Of a stretch of 63,678 bases of DNA, positions 44,345-56,312 are shown one piece after another. The stretch lies in NCBI GenBank assembly GCA_030446545.1, contig JAUJNB010000015.1, positions 1 through 63,678 on the forward strand. Reading direction: 5' to 3'. The DNA is from Acidimicrobiales bacterium (lineage in GTDB: Bacteria > Actinomycetota > Acidimicrobiia > Acidimicrobiales > CADCSY01). The notes beneath the pieces were generated by a model. That model was not told the origin of the DNA, did not search any database, and saw only the letters and a program-made list of their open reading frames with translations. Made by a program: the position numbers and the translations under genes. Each line of letters begins with the position of its first letter. The stretch's first letter is position 1.

Positions 44345-45801
44345 CGGGCACGCTCCGGTTCTGCCAGTTCCCTGGCGCTCGGGACCCGGACGCGACGGCC
44401 TCGGGACTCGTGGATCGGCCTGGTGGCCATGGGCGGGCGGAAGACCTTGGCCGGAACCTCGATCTCCAGGGCTTCGAGCTTGTCGACCAGCTTGGGCCGA
44501 AGGCCGGTGGCCACCAGCTCGCCGGCCAGCTTGCCGCCGTCGCTGGGAAGCATCCGGTAGTGGAAGATGTCCTGGAGAAGGACGACGTCGCCTTCCAGAC
44601 CCTGGACCTCGGTGACGGCGGTGACCACCCGACGACCGTCGGGCATGCGGTCCACCTGCATGATGAGGTGCAGGGCGGACACGATCTGTTCCCGGATGGC
44701 TCGCACGGGGAGCTCGTATCCGGCCATGAGGACCATGGTCTCCAGGCGGGACAGGGCGTCGCGCGGGCTGTTGGCGTGGACCGTGGTCATCGACCCCTCA
44801 TGGCCGGTGTTCATGGCCTGGAGCATGTCGAGGGCTTCGGGGCCACGGACCTCGCCCACGATGATGCGGTCGGGCCGCATGCGCAAGCTGTTCTTCACCA
44901 GGTCGCGGATGCGGACCTCCCCCTGGCCTTCGGCGTTGGGGGGCCGCGCCTCCAGGTTGACCACGTGTGACTGCTGGAGCTGGAGCTCCGCCGAGTCCTC
45001 GATGGTGATCACCCGCTCGCCCTCGGGGATGAACGAGCTCAACACGTTGAGGTTGGTGGTCTTGCCGGTGCCCGTGCCCCCGCTGACGAGGACGTTGAGC
45101 TTGCCCCGAACGCACGCCTCGAGCATCAGGGCGAGGTCCATGGTCCAGGTGCCGAAGTTGACCAGGTCCTTGGCCTCGTAGGGGTCGGCGGCGAACTTGC
45201 GGATGGTCAGCACCGATCCGTGGACGGCGAGGGGGGGCATGATGGCGTTGACCCGGGAGCCGTCGGGGAGGCGGGCGTCGACCATGGGGGAGCTCTCGTC
45301 GATACGCCGGCCGACCGCCGAGACGATCTTCTCGATCACCTGGCGGTACTGGACGTCGTCGGTGAAGGCGCCGTCGGTGGGATGGACCCGGCCCTCGCGC
45401 TCCACCCAGATGTCGTCGAAGGAGTTGCACATGATCTCGGTGACGGTCGGGTCCTGGAGCAGGGGGTCGAGCGGTCCGTAGCCCAGCGCGTCCTGGATGA
45501 GCTCCCGGACGAACTTGCGCCGCTCCATGGGGGACACCTGCACGTCCTCGCGCTGGAGGATGCGGTCGAGGGCGTCCTTGACCTCGGCGCCCAGGGCCGG
45601 CCCGGACAGGCCGGCCATGCGGGGGGCGATCTCCTCGCGGACCAGGTCGAGGACCTTGCGCTTGTTGGCGTCCCAGCTCCCGCCGCTGCGCTTGGGCCGG
45701 GCGTTGACGGTCCGGCGCCGCGGTGAGGTCTGGGCCGTCATGCCGTCGGTGGCCCGGCGCTCCTCTTCCTCGAGAATGGCCAACTTCTCTGACAGCTTCA
45801 T
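44341..45801 (-). CDS. tadA: Tad pilus assembly ATPase
   Basis: 486 residues, CpaF/TadA-type secretion ATPase. Walker A is VLVSGGTGTGKTTNLNVLS; the Asp box (ITIEDSAELQLQQSH), Walker B region (RMRPDRIIVGEVRGPEALDML) and His box (TGHEGSMTTVHANSP) are intact. The first 75 residues are a variable basic/acidic tail. It powers pilin polymerisation from the cytoplasm. It is 27 nt downstream of tadZ. Confidence 0.95.
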   Translation of the reverse strand: MKLSEKLAILEEEERRATDGMTAQTSPRRRTVNARPKRSGGSWDANKRKVLDLVREEIAPRMAGLSGPALGAEVKDALDRILQREDVQVSPMERRKFVRELIQDALGYGPLDPLLQDPTVTEIMCNSFDDIWVEREGRVHPTDGAFTDDVQYRQVIEKIVSAVGRRIDESSPMVDARLPDGSRVNAIMPPLAVHGSVLTIRKFAADPYEAKDLVNFGTWTMDLALMLEACVRGKLNVLVSGGTGTGKTTNLNVLSSFIPEGERVITIEDSAELQLQQSHVVNLEARPPNAEGQGEVRIRDLVKNSLRMRPDRIIVGEVRGPEALDMLQAMNTGHEGSMTTVHANSPRDALSRLETMVLMAGYELPVRAIREQIVSALHLIMQVDRMPDGRRVVTAVTEVQGLEGDVVLLQDIFHYRMLPSDGGKLAGELVATGLRPKLVDKLEALEIEVPAKVFRPPMATRPIHESRGRRVRVPSARELAEPERAR

Positions 45802-45828
45802 GATGGTTCTGCCTTCCTGCTCGACGGC

Positions 45829-47109
45829 CTAGGAGGTGCGGGGCTGGGGGCGGTGGAACAGCCGGGTCAGGAAGCCGGGGCTGCGGTGGGGCGTCGGTGT
45901 CACGACACGGGCCAGGTGCCCTTCGGGCAGCAGGGCGGAGACGACGGGAACCATGTTGCGGCTCACCTCGGCGTTGGGCGACGATGCCAGCACCGGCATG
46001 CCCAGGTTGATGGACCGGCTGACCTCCTTGGCGTAGGGAAGGACCGCCTCGAAGCCCTGGGGGAAGAGCTTTTCGACTTGCGAGATCTCGATGCCCACGT
46101 CGGACTCGGCCTTGTTGAGGATGAGCCGGACGTTGTCGGTGGGCACCCTCAACTTCTCCAGGGTGGTGAGGAACACGCCGAGGTTGCGCACGCTCGGGAG
46201 GTCGAGGGTGGCCATCACAAAGAGGCGCTCGGCTCCCTCGAAGGCGGCCAGCACGATTTCGGTGAGGGCCGAGGGGGTGTCGACCACCACGTAGTCATAG
46301 TGCTGGCGGACCGCCTGGATGATGCGGGCCACGTCGGGCGAGGAGATGCGGTCGGCCTCGGTGGGGTCCTTGGGCGCGGCCAGCACCTTGATGCCGGTCT
46401 CGTGGGCCACCAGGTACTCCTCGATGTGCTCGGCCAGATCGCCTTCTTCTCCCTCGTCGCGGTGCAGGGCGTCGTAGATGGTGAAGCGGGGCTTGAGGCG
46501 CAGGGCGGTGGAGACCTCACCGAACTGGAGGTCGAGGTCGACGACGCAGACCCTCTTGCCCGAGTGGCGGGCCAGGAAGTAGGCCAGGTTGGTGGCCATG
46601 AAGGTCTTGCCGCAGCCGCCGGTGGCGGAGGCCACGGTGAAGACACGACCCGGTGTGCGCAACGGTGCGCCCATCGAGCTGGTCGTGACCGCCGAGGCGG
46701 GCACGGACACGGGCGCCGGGACCTGGAACTTCCGCGCCAGTTCCAGCGCCCGTTCCAGGCTCTCGGCCACCTCTTTGTCGTGGACGGGAAGCTGCAAGAG
46801 GTCGATGGCGCCGGCCTGCACCATGTCCCGGAGGTGGGCGTCGGGGCGGTGGTCGAAGGCCAACACCGTGGCCATGGCCGGGACCTCGTCGTGGATGAGG
46901 CGCAGGCGGGCCAAGCCGGCCTGGTCACCCAGGCCGGGCCCGGCCACCATGACGTCGAAGGGACCGTCGTCGGCGAGGACGTCGCAGACCAGGTCGACCC
47001 GGTCACAGGTGACCGCTTCGGGCCGGGGCCGCAGGTCGTGGATCACGTCGCTGACCTGATCCCGCAGCTCGTCGGAGGGGTCGAGGATGAGGATGCGGGG
47101 GTTGCGCAT
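45829..47109 (-). CDS. tadZ: Tad pilus localisation ATPase, CpaE/TadZ type
   Basis: 426 residues. Residues 1-130 form an atypical receiver-like domain (RILILDPSDELRDQVSDVIH, VMVAGPGLGD). A ParA/MinD-type ATPase follows with a deviant Walker A (SATGGCGKTFMATNLAYFL), VCVVDLDLQFGEVSTAL and YDYVVVDTPSALTE. TadZ marks the cell pole for pilus assembly. ATG 47109 starts 1 nt after the cpaB stop. Confidence 0.9.
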   Translation of the reverse strand: MRNPRILILDPSDELRDQVSDVIHDLRPRPEAVTCDRVDLVCDVLADDGPFDVMVAGPGLGDQAGLARLRLIHDEVPAMATVLAFDHRPDAHLRDMVQAGAIDLLQLPVHDKEVAESLERALELARKFQVPAPVSVPASAVTTSSMGAPLRTPGRVFTVASATGGCGKTFMATNLAYFLARHSGKRVCVVDLDLQFGEVSTALRLKPRFTIYDALHRDEGEEGDLAEHIEEYLVAHETGIKVLAAPKDPTEADRISSPDVARIIQAVRQHYDYVVVDTPSALTEIVLAAFEGAERLFVMATLDLPSVRNLGVFLTTLEKLRVPTDNVRLILNKAESDVGIEISQVEKLFPQGFEAVLPYAKEVSRSINLGMPVLASSPNAEVSRNMVPVVSALLPEGHLARVVTPTPHRSPGFLTRLFHRPQPRTS

Positions 47110-47110
47110 C

Positions 47111-47878
47111 TCAGACCGCCTGGTCGGCGTCGGACAAGCACACGTCGGCGTCGGTGGAGGCCGGCGGAGCATCCTTGCCGTTGAGAGCCAGGTGGAGAGA
47201 CTCGTTGCTGGTCATGAAGATGACCCGCTGGGCCTCCATGGGGTCCAGGGCCAGGAGGTAGGTGATGGGCTCGCCGGTGGGCCGCACCTGTTCCTGGTCG
47301 GCCACGGCTCGGCGGGGTGCCACCTCCGAGGAGACGTCGAGCACCTCGACGTTGGAGAGGAAGAGGCGGACACGCGGGTTGCACGGTGCGTCGCCGGCGT
47401 CGACGGGTTCTGTGTTGCGCACGACGGAGTACATGTTGACCCGGTCGCCGGCGCCCACGTAACCACCCACGCCGGGGACGAAGTCGAGCTGCACGGCCAC
47501 GCCTTGCTTGCCGTCGGGGATGGCCACGCTGGCGCCCCGGACCTGGCTGGCTCGCAGCGACGAGGAGGTGAGCTGGGCGCCCTCGCTGATGTCGGCGGCC
47601 ACGGTCTGGCCCGCCAACAGGGCGGTGGAGGTGATGGCGCCGGGCGCGATCTGGCCGGCGGCGAACTCCCTGGCCTCGACCAGGCCTTCGGACACCACCT
47701 GGTCGCCCGTCGTCCCGGCCACGATGTCACCGGTGGCCACCAGCACCTGGGTGGGGGCTCCTGGCGTACCGGTCGCCACCGAGCTGGTGTCGTCGCGAAC
47801 CAACAGGAACACGATCGCCGCCCCCAGAGCGAAGAAGGCGATCCCGAGGACCACCAGGACGTTGCTGCGCTTTGCCAT
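47111..47878 (-). CDS. cpaB: Flp pilus assembly protein CpaB/RcpC
   Basis: 255 residues. An N-terminal membrane helix (7-27) is followed by an SAF domain (VLVATGDIVAGTTGDQVVSE to SEGAQLTSSSLR) and the RcpC region (GVAVQLDFVPGVGGYVGAGDRVNMYSV). The ATG has AAGGAG about 7 nt upstream. First gene of the Tad operon; no secretin gene is present, as expected for a bacterium without an outer membrane. Confidence 0.9.
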   Translation of the reverse strand: MAKRSNVLVVLGIAFFALGAAIVFLLVRDDTSSVATGTPGAPTQVLVATGDIVAGTTGDQVVSEGLVEAREFAAGQIAPGAITSTALLAGQTVAADISEGAQLTSSSLRASQVRGASVAIPDGKQGVAVQLDFVPGVGGYVGAGDRVNMYSVVRNTEPVDAGDAPCNPRVRLFLSNVEVLDVSSEVAPRRAVADQEQVRPTGEPITYLLALDPMEAQRVIFMTSNESLHLALNGKDAPPASTDADVCLSDADQAV

Positions 47879-47946
47879 TTGGGATCTCCTTGTTCTCCGG
47901 TCAGTGCCAGCGGCGCGACCTCTTCGGCCGACCTGAGTCCTTCTTC

Positions 47947-47965
47947 GTCCGGTTGCCCACCGGAC
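47947..47965. terminator. Inverted repeat upstream of cpaB
   Basis: GTCCGGT-TGCCC-ACCGGAC, a perfect 7-bp stem, lies in the 96-bp gap between the hypothetical gene and cpaB. It could end the upstream gene or act in the operon leader. Confidence 0.4.
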
Positions 47966-47974
47966 TTGAGAGGG

Positions 47975-48736
47975 TCAGGACGCGCTGCTGCCGGAGAACG
48001 GGGGAGAGGGTAGAAAAGATCTGGGACTAGGGGCGGCCAGCAGATAGCCCGACATCTCCTCGGCCCGGTAGAGGTGACGGGTGGTGGGATGCTGGGGCGC
48101 TTTGCCCACGACCGTGCCGTCGGCCAGGTGCCCCCAAAAGCCCTCGTACACCTGGCCCCGGCGATGGGGGTCGACGATGTGGTGGCGATCGGGCCGGCCG
48201 GCCAGGACCAGTGCGGACTGCTTCCAGGCCACCTGGTCCAAGAAGAGGACGACGCGGGGCCGGACCAGTCCCCTCAGCGTGGCCAACCCGCCGCTGCTGA
48301 GGTCGGCGGTGTGGACCAGGGCGCTCACCGACAGCGCCTCGGGGATGCCCCAGGCGCAACGGTCACTCCGCACCAGCAGGCCGATCCAACGCCGCACCTC
48401 GTCCCAGAAGCCGAGCGGGTCGGGATAGAAGAACCCGGGGTGAGGCTCACCGAGGACCGGCGCCTCCTCCCTCCAGTGGAGGAGCGGGTGGCTCCATGAC
48501 GGGGCCTTACCGGTCACCAGCAGGAGCCAGGCGTTGGCGGCCCCCGGCGAGTACGAGGGATGGGCCGCACCCACCGCGGCGAGCAGCTTGCGCTTCCGGG
48601 CGCCGCGCAGGGACCGGGCGGCGTCGAGCCGCTCGGCGGGCTCCTCGGCGTACAGGCGATCGCGACTGATGGCGCCGATGGTATGGCGAGCGCACCCGCG
48701 ATCTGTGCCGTCGCCCGCGTTAGCTTCCGCTGCCAT
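47975..48736 (-). CDS. Conserved-looking hypothetical protein
   Basis: About 253 residues from ATG 48736. The conserved-looking body starts near RLYAEEPAERLDAARSLRGA and runs through YSPGAANAWLLLVTGKAPSW, HPGFFYPDPLGFWDEVRRW, VRPRVVLFLDQVAWKQSAL and VVGKAPQHPTTRHLYRAEEM. The combination of a 'PRVVLFL' strand and a late 'HPTTRH' loop is faintly like the uracil-DNA glycosylase fold, but key residues cannot be assigned. The start is uncertain because the longest version overlaps the coaE ATG by 2 nt. Function unknown. Confidence 0.55.
   Translation of the reverse strand: MAAEANAGDGTDRGCARHTIGAISRDRLYAEEPAERLDAARSLRGARKRKLLAAVGAAHPSYSPGAANAWLLLVTGKAPSWSHPLLHWREEAPVLGEPHPGFFYPDPLGFWDEVRRWIGLLVRSDRCAWGIPEALSVSALVHTADLSSGGLATLRGLVRPRVVLFLDQVAWKQSALVLAGRPDRHHIVDPHRRGQVYEGFWGHLADGTVVGKAPQHPTTRHLYRAEEMSGYLLAAPSPRSFLPSPPFSGSSAS
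48721..48726 (+). promoter_or_regulatory. -10 element of coaE promoter
   Basis: TAGCTT ends 8 nt before ATG 48735. Confidence 0.45.
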
Positions 48737-49361
48737 GACGGCCGTGGGTCTGACGGGGGGCATCGGAGCGGGGAAGTCGACGGTCGCCGATCTGCTGGCC
48801 GAGCAGGGGGCCGTGGTCATCGACGCCGACGAGGTGACCCGTGCTCTCCAGCAGGTGGGTGAGCCGGTGTACGAGGCGACGGTGCGTCGCTTCGGGGCCC
48901 AGGTCGTCGGACCGGGGGGCGATCTCGACCGGGCGGCCCTGGCCGGCCTGGTCTTCACCGACCCCGCCGCGCTGGCCGACCTCGAGGCGCTGACCCATCC
49001 GGCCGTGCACGCCGCCATGGCCGAGCGGGTGGCCAAGGTGGCCCCCACGGCGCCCGCCGTCGTCCTGGTCGTCCCCCTCCTCCTCGAGGTCGGCGGGTAC
49101 GAGGTGGCGGGGGTGGTGGTGGTCGACTGCCCGGTGGAGACGGTGATGCGGCGGCTGGTCGAGCGGCGGGGGATGGCCGAGGCCGAGGTCGAGGCCCGTC
49201 TGGCCCGACAGCTCTCCCGGGAGGAACGCCTGGCTCGGGCCGACTACGTGATCGACAACTCGGGGCCTCCCTGGGCCCTTCCGGCCGAGGTCGATCGGGC
49301 CTGGAACTGGATCCTCGGGCGGGTGGCCCGGCCCGACGATGATGTCCCACCCCCTCGCTAG
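48735..49361 (+). CDS. coaE: Dephospho-CoA kinase
   Basis: 208 residues. Last step of coenzyme A synthesis. P-loop [17 protein letters not shown], the substrate region [52 protein letters not shown] and the lid [20 protein letters not shown] are all standard. Length is normal for the short form; mycobacterial CoaE has an extra C-terminal domain that is absent here. It lies upstream of uvrB as in mycobacteria, but the Tad locus separates it from rpsA. Confidence 0.95.
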   Translation: MTAVGLTGGIGAGKSTVADLLAEQGAVVIDADEVTRALQQVGEPVYEATVRRFGAQVVGPGGDLDRAALAGLVFTDPAALADLEALTHPAVHAAMAERVAKVAPTAPAVVLVVPLLLEVGGYEVAGVVVVDCPVETVMRRLVERRGMAEAEVEARLARQLSREERLARADYVIDNSGPPWALPAEVDRAWNWILGRVARPDDDVPPPR

Positions 49362-49364
49362 CCT
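49359..49364 (+). promoter_or_regulatory. -10 element of uvrB promoter
   Basis: TAGCCT overlaps the coaE stop and ends 8 nt before ATG 49373. Confidence 0.45.
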
Positions 49365-49372
49365 GCTCTTCG

Positions 49373-49631
49373 ATGCCTCCGTTCCAGGTCGTGTCCGAGT
49401 TCGCCCCCGCCGGCGACCAGCCCCAGGCGGTCCAAGCCCTGGCCCAGGGCATCGAGCGGGGCGACCGGTACCAGACCCTCCTCGGCATCACTGGCAGTGG
49501 GAAGTCCGCCACCATCGCCTGGGCCATCGAGCGGGCCCAGCGGCCGACCCTCGTGATCGCTCCCAACAAGTCCCTGGCGGCGCAGCTCGCCAACGAGTTC
49601 CGGGAGTTCTTCCCCCACAACCGGGTGGAGT
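49373..49631 (+). pseudogene. uvrB: uvrB 5' fragment (first 86 codons only)
   Basis: Excinuclease subunit B begins normally ([20 protein letters not shown], Walker [39 protein letters not shown]) and stops at HNRVE, just before the beta-hairpin that grips DNA. At 49631/49632 the sequence switches, out of frame, to the inside of uvrA. The missing part would be about 1.8 kb of uvrB, the uvrB-uvrA spacer, and the first 80 or so codons of uvrA. A cell without UvrA and UvrB would lack nucleotide excision repair, so an assembly deletion is the simpler explanation. Confidence 0.88.
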
Positions 49632-52277
<2,646 letters not shown>

Positions 52278-52339
52278 GCGGCGCCGCACTCGGAGGGCCT
52301 CGTCGAGGGGGCAGCCACGAGCGGCGTGGCGCCACGCCG

Positions 52340-53433
52340 CTACACGATGGAGAGCATGCGTTCCAGCGCCACCTTGGCCCAGCCGGCCGTCTCTCGTCGA
52401 CGGTGATGTGGTTGACCACGTCGCCCTCGACCAGGTGCTCGAGCACCCACGCCAGGTGGGGGGCGTCGATGCGGAACATGGTCGAGCACGGGCAGACGAT
52501 GGGGTCGAGGGAGACGACCGTGCGGTCGGGGTGCTCGGCGGCCAGGCGCTGGACCAGGTGGATCTCGGTGGCCACGGCGATGACCGAACCCGGCGGGGCG
52601 GCGTCGACCGCCTTGATGATGGCGTCGGTGGAACCGACCTGGTCGGCGGCCTGGCACACCTCGTAGGGGGCCTCGGGGTGGGCGAGCACGATGCCATCGG
52701 GGTGGGCCGACCGGAAGGCCTCGACCTGGGCCGGGGTGAAGCGCTGGTGCACCGAGCAGTGGCCCTTCCACAGCAGCAAGGTGGCGGCCTTGCAGTCGGC
52801 CTCCGACAACCCGCCGAGGTGGCGCCGGGGGTCCCACACCGCCATGTCGTCGTGGCCGTAGCCCATGGCCAGGCCGGTGTTGCGGCCCAGGTGCTGGTCG
52901 GGGAAGAACAGCACCTTGTCGCCCCGCCCCATCGCCCATTCGAGCACCGCCCGGGCGTTGGTCGACGTGCACACCGCGCCGCCGGCTCGGCCCACGAAGG
53001 CCTTGAGGGCGGCCGAGGAGTTCATGTAGGTGACCGGCACCACCCGCTCGATGTCGATGACGTCCTCCAGGGCCTCCCACGCCTCCTCCACCGCGTCGAT
53101 GTCGGCCATGTCGGCCATGGAGCAGCCGGCGTTGAGGTCGGGCAGCACCACCTGCTGGTGGGCGGCGGTGAGGATGTCGGCCGACTCGGCCATGAAGTGG
53201 ACGCCGCAGAACACGATGAAGTCGGCGTCGGCGTTGTCGGCGGCGAGCTGGGACAGCCGGAAGGAGTCGCCCCGGGCGTCGGCCCAGCGCATGACCTCGT
53301 CGCGCTGGTAGTGGTGCCCGAGGATGAAGAGCCGGTCGCCGAGGGTGGCCTTGGCGGCGGCGATCCATTCGGCCAGCTCACCGGGCGTGGCGTCGACATA
53401 GCGGTCGGGGATCGGTGGTTGCATGCGCAGCAT
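52340..53433 (-). CDS. nadA: Quinolinate synthase (one-base frameshift near the end)
   Basis: About 364 residues. Makes quinolinate from iminoaspartate and dihydroxyacetone phosphate for NAD synthesis, using a 4Fe-4S cluster. Cluster cysteines lie in [22 protein letters not shown] and [25 protein letters not shown] and [11 protein letters not shown] are conserved. ATG 53433 is chosen because GGGAGG lies 7 nt upstream. The frame breaks near 52395, where a lost G would restore [19 protein letters not shown]. nadB and nadC are not adjacent. Confidence 0.92.
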
Positions 53434-53559
53434 GGAGAGCCCTCCCAGGGCCGAGCGCTCCGATTGGCCGGTGCGGACAGCCTGGTCGCCCTGCACGGGG
53501 ATGTCGGTCTCGGAGCGGATATGTCGCCGCGGTACCAGGACGGCGAGTCTCTGCCAGTC

Positions 53560-53584
53560 TAACCTCACCTCCGTTCACTGAGGT
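53560..53584 (+). promoter_or_regulatory. uvrC promoter/ribosome site region with small inverted repeat
   Basis: TAACCT (53560-53565) is a candidate -10. GAGGT at 53580-53584 sits 5 nt before GTG 53590 and could be the Shine-Dalgarno. ACCTCA (53562-53567) and TGAGGT (53579-53584) form a 6-bp inverted repeat between divergent nadA and uvrC. Confidence 0.35.
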
Positions 53585-53589
53585 CAGTC

Positions 53590-55499
53590 GTGCCGGGGAT
53601 GCGCCAACGGCGCCGGCGCAGCGGCGAGACTGGTCCCGTGGTCCAGCGTCCGCCGGCCGGGTCCATCCCCGAAGCCCCCGGGTCCTACCAGTTCAAAGAC
53701 GCCGAGGGCCGGGTCGTCTACGTGGGCAAGGCCAAGTCGCTGCGCTCCCGGCTCAACAGCTACTTCGGCGACCCCCGTCGATGCCGCCCCGCACGGCCCA
53801 GATGGTGGAGGCGGCGGCGACCGTCGAGTGGATCGAGGTGCGCAACGAGGTCGAGGCGCTCATGCTCGAGTACAGCCTCATCAAGTCCCACCGGCCCCGG
53901 TTCAACATCCGCCTGCGAGACGACAAGAGCTACCCCTTCCTCGCCGTCACCCTGGCCGACGAGTGGCCCCGACCCCGGGTGATGCGGGGCCGCAAGCACA
54001 AGGGCACCCGCTACTTCGGTCCCTACGCCCACGCCTACGCCATCCGGGAGACCCTCGACCTGCTGCTGCGCACGTTCCCGGTGCGCACGTGCTCGGACAA
54101 CAAGTTCGCCCGCCACCAGCGCCTCGGTCGACCGTGCCTGCTCTACCACATCGAGAAGTGCGCCGGCCCGTGCGTGGGCGAGGTCAGCCACGACGAGTAC
54201 CAGCGCCTGGTCGACGACCTCGTGGCCTTCCTCGACGGCAACACCGAGCCGGTGATCAAGGCCTGGAGGCCGACATGATCGACGCCGCCGACCACCTCGA
54301 GTTCGAGCGGGCCGCCCGTCTGCGAGACCGCCTGGTGAGCGTGCGCAAGGCGGTCGAGAAGCAGCAGATGGTGGCCGAGCGCTCCGAGGACTTCGACGTG
54401 GTCGGAATCGCCGACGACGAGCTGGAGGCCTCGGTGCAGGTGTTCTTCGTGCGCAAGGGCCGGGTGGTGGGGCGGCGGGGCTTCATCGTCGACAAGGTCG
54501 AGGACGTGACCCCCGGCGAGCTGGTCGGGCGCATCATCGAGGGCCTCTACGACGACCCCACCCTGGGATGCCCCGCCAGGTGCTGGTGCCCGACGAGCCC
54601 GACGACCCGCAGCTCTACCAGGACTGGCTGGGCGAGCTGCGGGGGAGCCGGGTGACGGTGCGGGCGTCCCCCTGCGGGGCGACAAGCGAGGCCTGCAGGA
54701 GACGGTGACCCGCAACGCCCGCCGAGGAGTTCACCCGCCACCGCCTGCGCCGGGCCAGCGACCACAACAGCCGGGCCGCGCCGCTGCGCGAGCTCCAGGA
54801 CGCCCTCGGCCTGCCGGAGGCCCCGCTGCGCATCGAGTGCTACGACATGAGCCACATCCAGGGGACCGACTACGTCGGCTCCATGGTGGTCATGGAGGAC
54901 GGCCTGCCCAAGAAGGGCGACTACCGCCGCTTCAAGGTGCGCGACGTGCCCGGCAACGACGACTTCGCCGCCATGCGCGAGGTGCTCACCCGGCGCCTGC
55001 AGGCCTACCTGATCGAGCGCTCCCAGCCGGCGGCCGAGCGGGAGGGGCGCTTCTCCTACCCGCCCCAGCTGCTGGTGGTCGACGGGGGCAAGGGCCAGCT
55101 CGGCGTGGCCCGTGAGGTGGTGGAGGAGCTCGGCCTCGACGACGAGATCCCCGTCGCCGCCCTGGCCAAGCGCTTCGAGGAGGTCTTCGTGCCCGGTCTC
55201 GACGAGGCGGTGCGCATCCCCCGCCAGTCCGAGGCGCTGTACCTGCTGCAGCGACTGCGCGACGAGGCCCACCGCTTCGCCGTCGGCTACCACCGCCTGC
55301 TGCGGGACAAGCGCATGACCACCAGCGTCCTCGACGGCATCCCCGGCCTCGGACCGGTGCGCCAGAAGCGCCTGCGGGCCGAGCTGGGCGGCGTGGCCGG
55401 CGTCAAGCGGGCATCGCTGGACGAGCTCCAGGCCCTGCCCTGGCTGCCCGACCGGTGGCCCAGGCCGTGTGGGACAAGGTCCACACCCCGGGCGGCTGA
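53590..55499 (+). CDS. uvrC: Excinuclease ABC subunit C (several frameshifts)
   Basis: About 630 residues after correction. Makes the dual incisions in nucleotide excision repair. Pieces in order: the GIY-YIG-like nuclease ([20 protein letters not shown]), [33 protein letters not shown], a UVR motif ([20 protein letters not shown]), the RNase H-like nuclease ([37 protein letters not shown]) and the C-terminal HhH region ([20 protein letters not shown]). About six indels break it, most being one base lost in G or C runs and at least one extra C. GTG 53638 is an alternative start closer to the usual N-terminus. Confidence 0.9.
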
Positions 55500-55504
55500 G
55501 CCGG

Positions 55505-56302
55505 GTGGGCCCGACCACAGGGCCGGCGGCGACCTCTGGGAGGCATCCGCCGGCTGGTGTGGCAGGAGGGCTTCACCGAAGGAGCCGACGCCGAGTACGT
55601 CGAGCAGATCCTGCCGCTGGCGGCGAGCACCTGGCCGGCGCCACCGAGGTGGTCGACGTCGGCACCGGGAGAGGGCCAGGTGGCCCGTCTGGCGGCGGCC
55701 GGTGGTGCCGACCGGGTGGTGGGCGTCGACCCCACCCACGCCCAGCTCGACCTGGCCCGCCCACCGCGGGGGCGGTCCGGCTACGTCCGGGCCGGGGCGG
55801 GGGCGCTCCCGCTGGCCAGCGGGGACGTTCGACGCCGCCGTGGCCTGCCTGGTGTTCGAGCACATCGTCGACGTCGACGCCGCCCTGGCCGAGGTGGCCG
55901 GGTGCTGCGGCCGGGCGGACGCTTCCTGTTCTTCTTGAACCACCCCCTGCTCCAGGCTCCCGGCAGCGGCTGGATCGACGACCACGTCCTCGACCCGCCC
56001 GAGCAGTACTGGCGATGGGCGCCTACCTGGTCGAGGACCACTCCGTCGAGGAGGTGGAGAAGGGCGTGTTCATCCCCTTCATCCACCGTCCGCTGTCCCG
56101 CTACGTCAACGCCATGGCCGCCGCCGGCCTCGTCATCCGCCGGATGGAGGAGCCGGTCCCGCCGGCGGGCTTCCTCGCCCGGGCCCAGGAGTACACGGCA
56201 GGCCGCCACCATCCCCCGCCTGTGCTGTTCCTCCTGGCCGAGCGGGAACCCGAGCCCACGGGCGATCGGGGTCGCCTGGAAGTCGTCGTCCCTGCTCGGT
56301 AG
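55505..56302 (+). CDS. Class I SAM-dependent methyltransferase (several frameshifts)
   Basis: About 265 residues after correction. Methyltransferase motif I is VVDVGTGEGQVARLAA, followed by VVGVDPTHAQLDLA, FDAAVACLVFEHIVDVDAAL and GGRFLFFLNHPLLQAPGSGW, characteristic of UbiE/Methyltransf_11-type enzymes. The C-terminal half (HRPLSRYVNAMAAAGLVIRR, MEEPVPPAGFLARAQEY) matches small-molecule methyltransferases. GTG 55505 is the likely start, 5 nt after uvrC. Six or so indels are present. Substrate unknown. rapZ's promoter overlaps its stop codon. Confidence 0.75.
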   Translation: MGPTTGPAATSGRHPPAGVAGGLHRRSRRRVRRADPAAGGEHLAGATEVVDVGTGRGPGGPSGGGRWCRPGGGRRPHPRPARPGPPTAGAVRLRPGRGGGAPAGQRGRSTPPWPAWCSSTSSTSTPPWPRWPGAAAGRTLPVLLEPPPAPGSRQRLDRRPRPRPARAVLAMGAYLVEDHSVEEVEKGVFIPFIHRPLSRYVNAMAAAGLVIRRMEEPVPPAGFLARAQEYTAGRHHPPPVLFLLAEREPEPTGDRGRLEVVVPAR

Positions 56303-56305
56303 GCT
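56300..56305 (+). promoter_or_regulatory. -10 element of leaderless rapZ promoter
   Basis: TAGGCT ends 7 nt before GTG 56313. Confidence 0.5.
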
Positions 56306-56312
56306 GCCGGCG

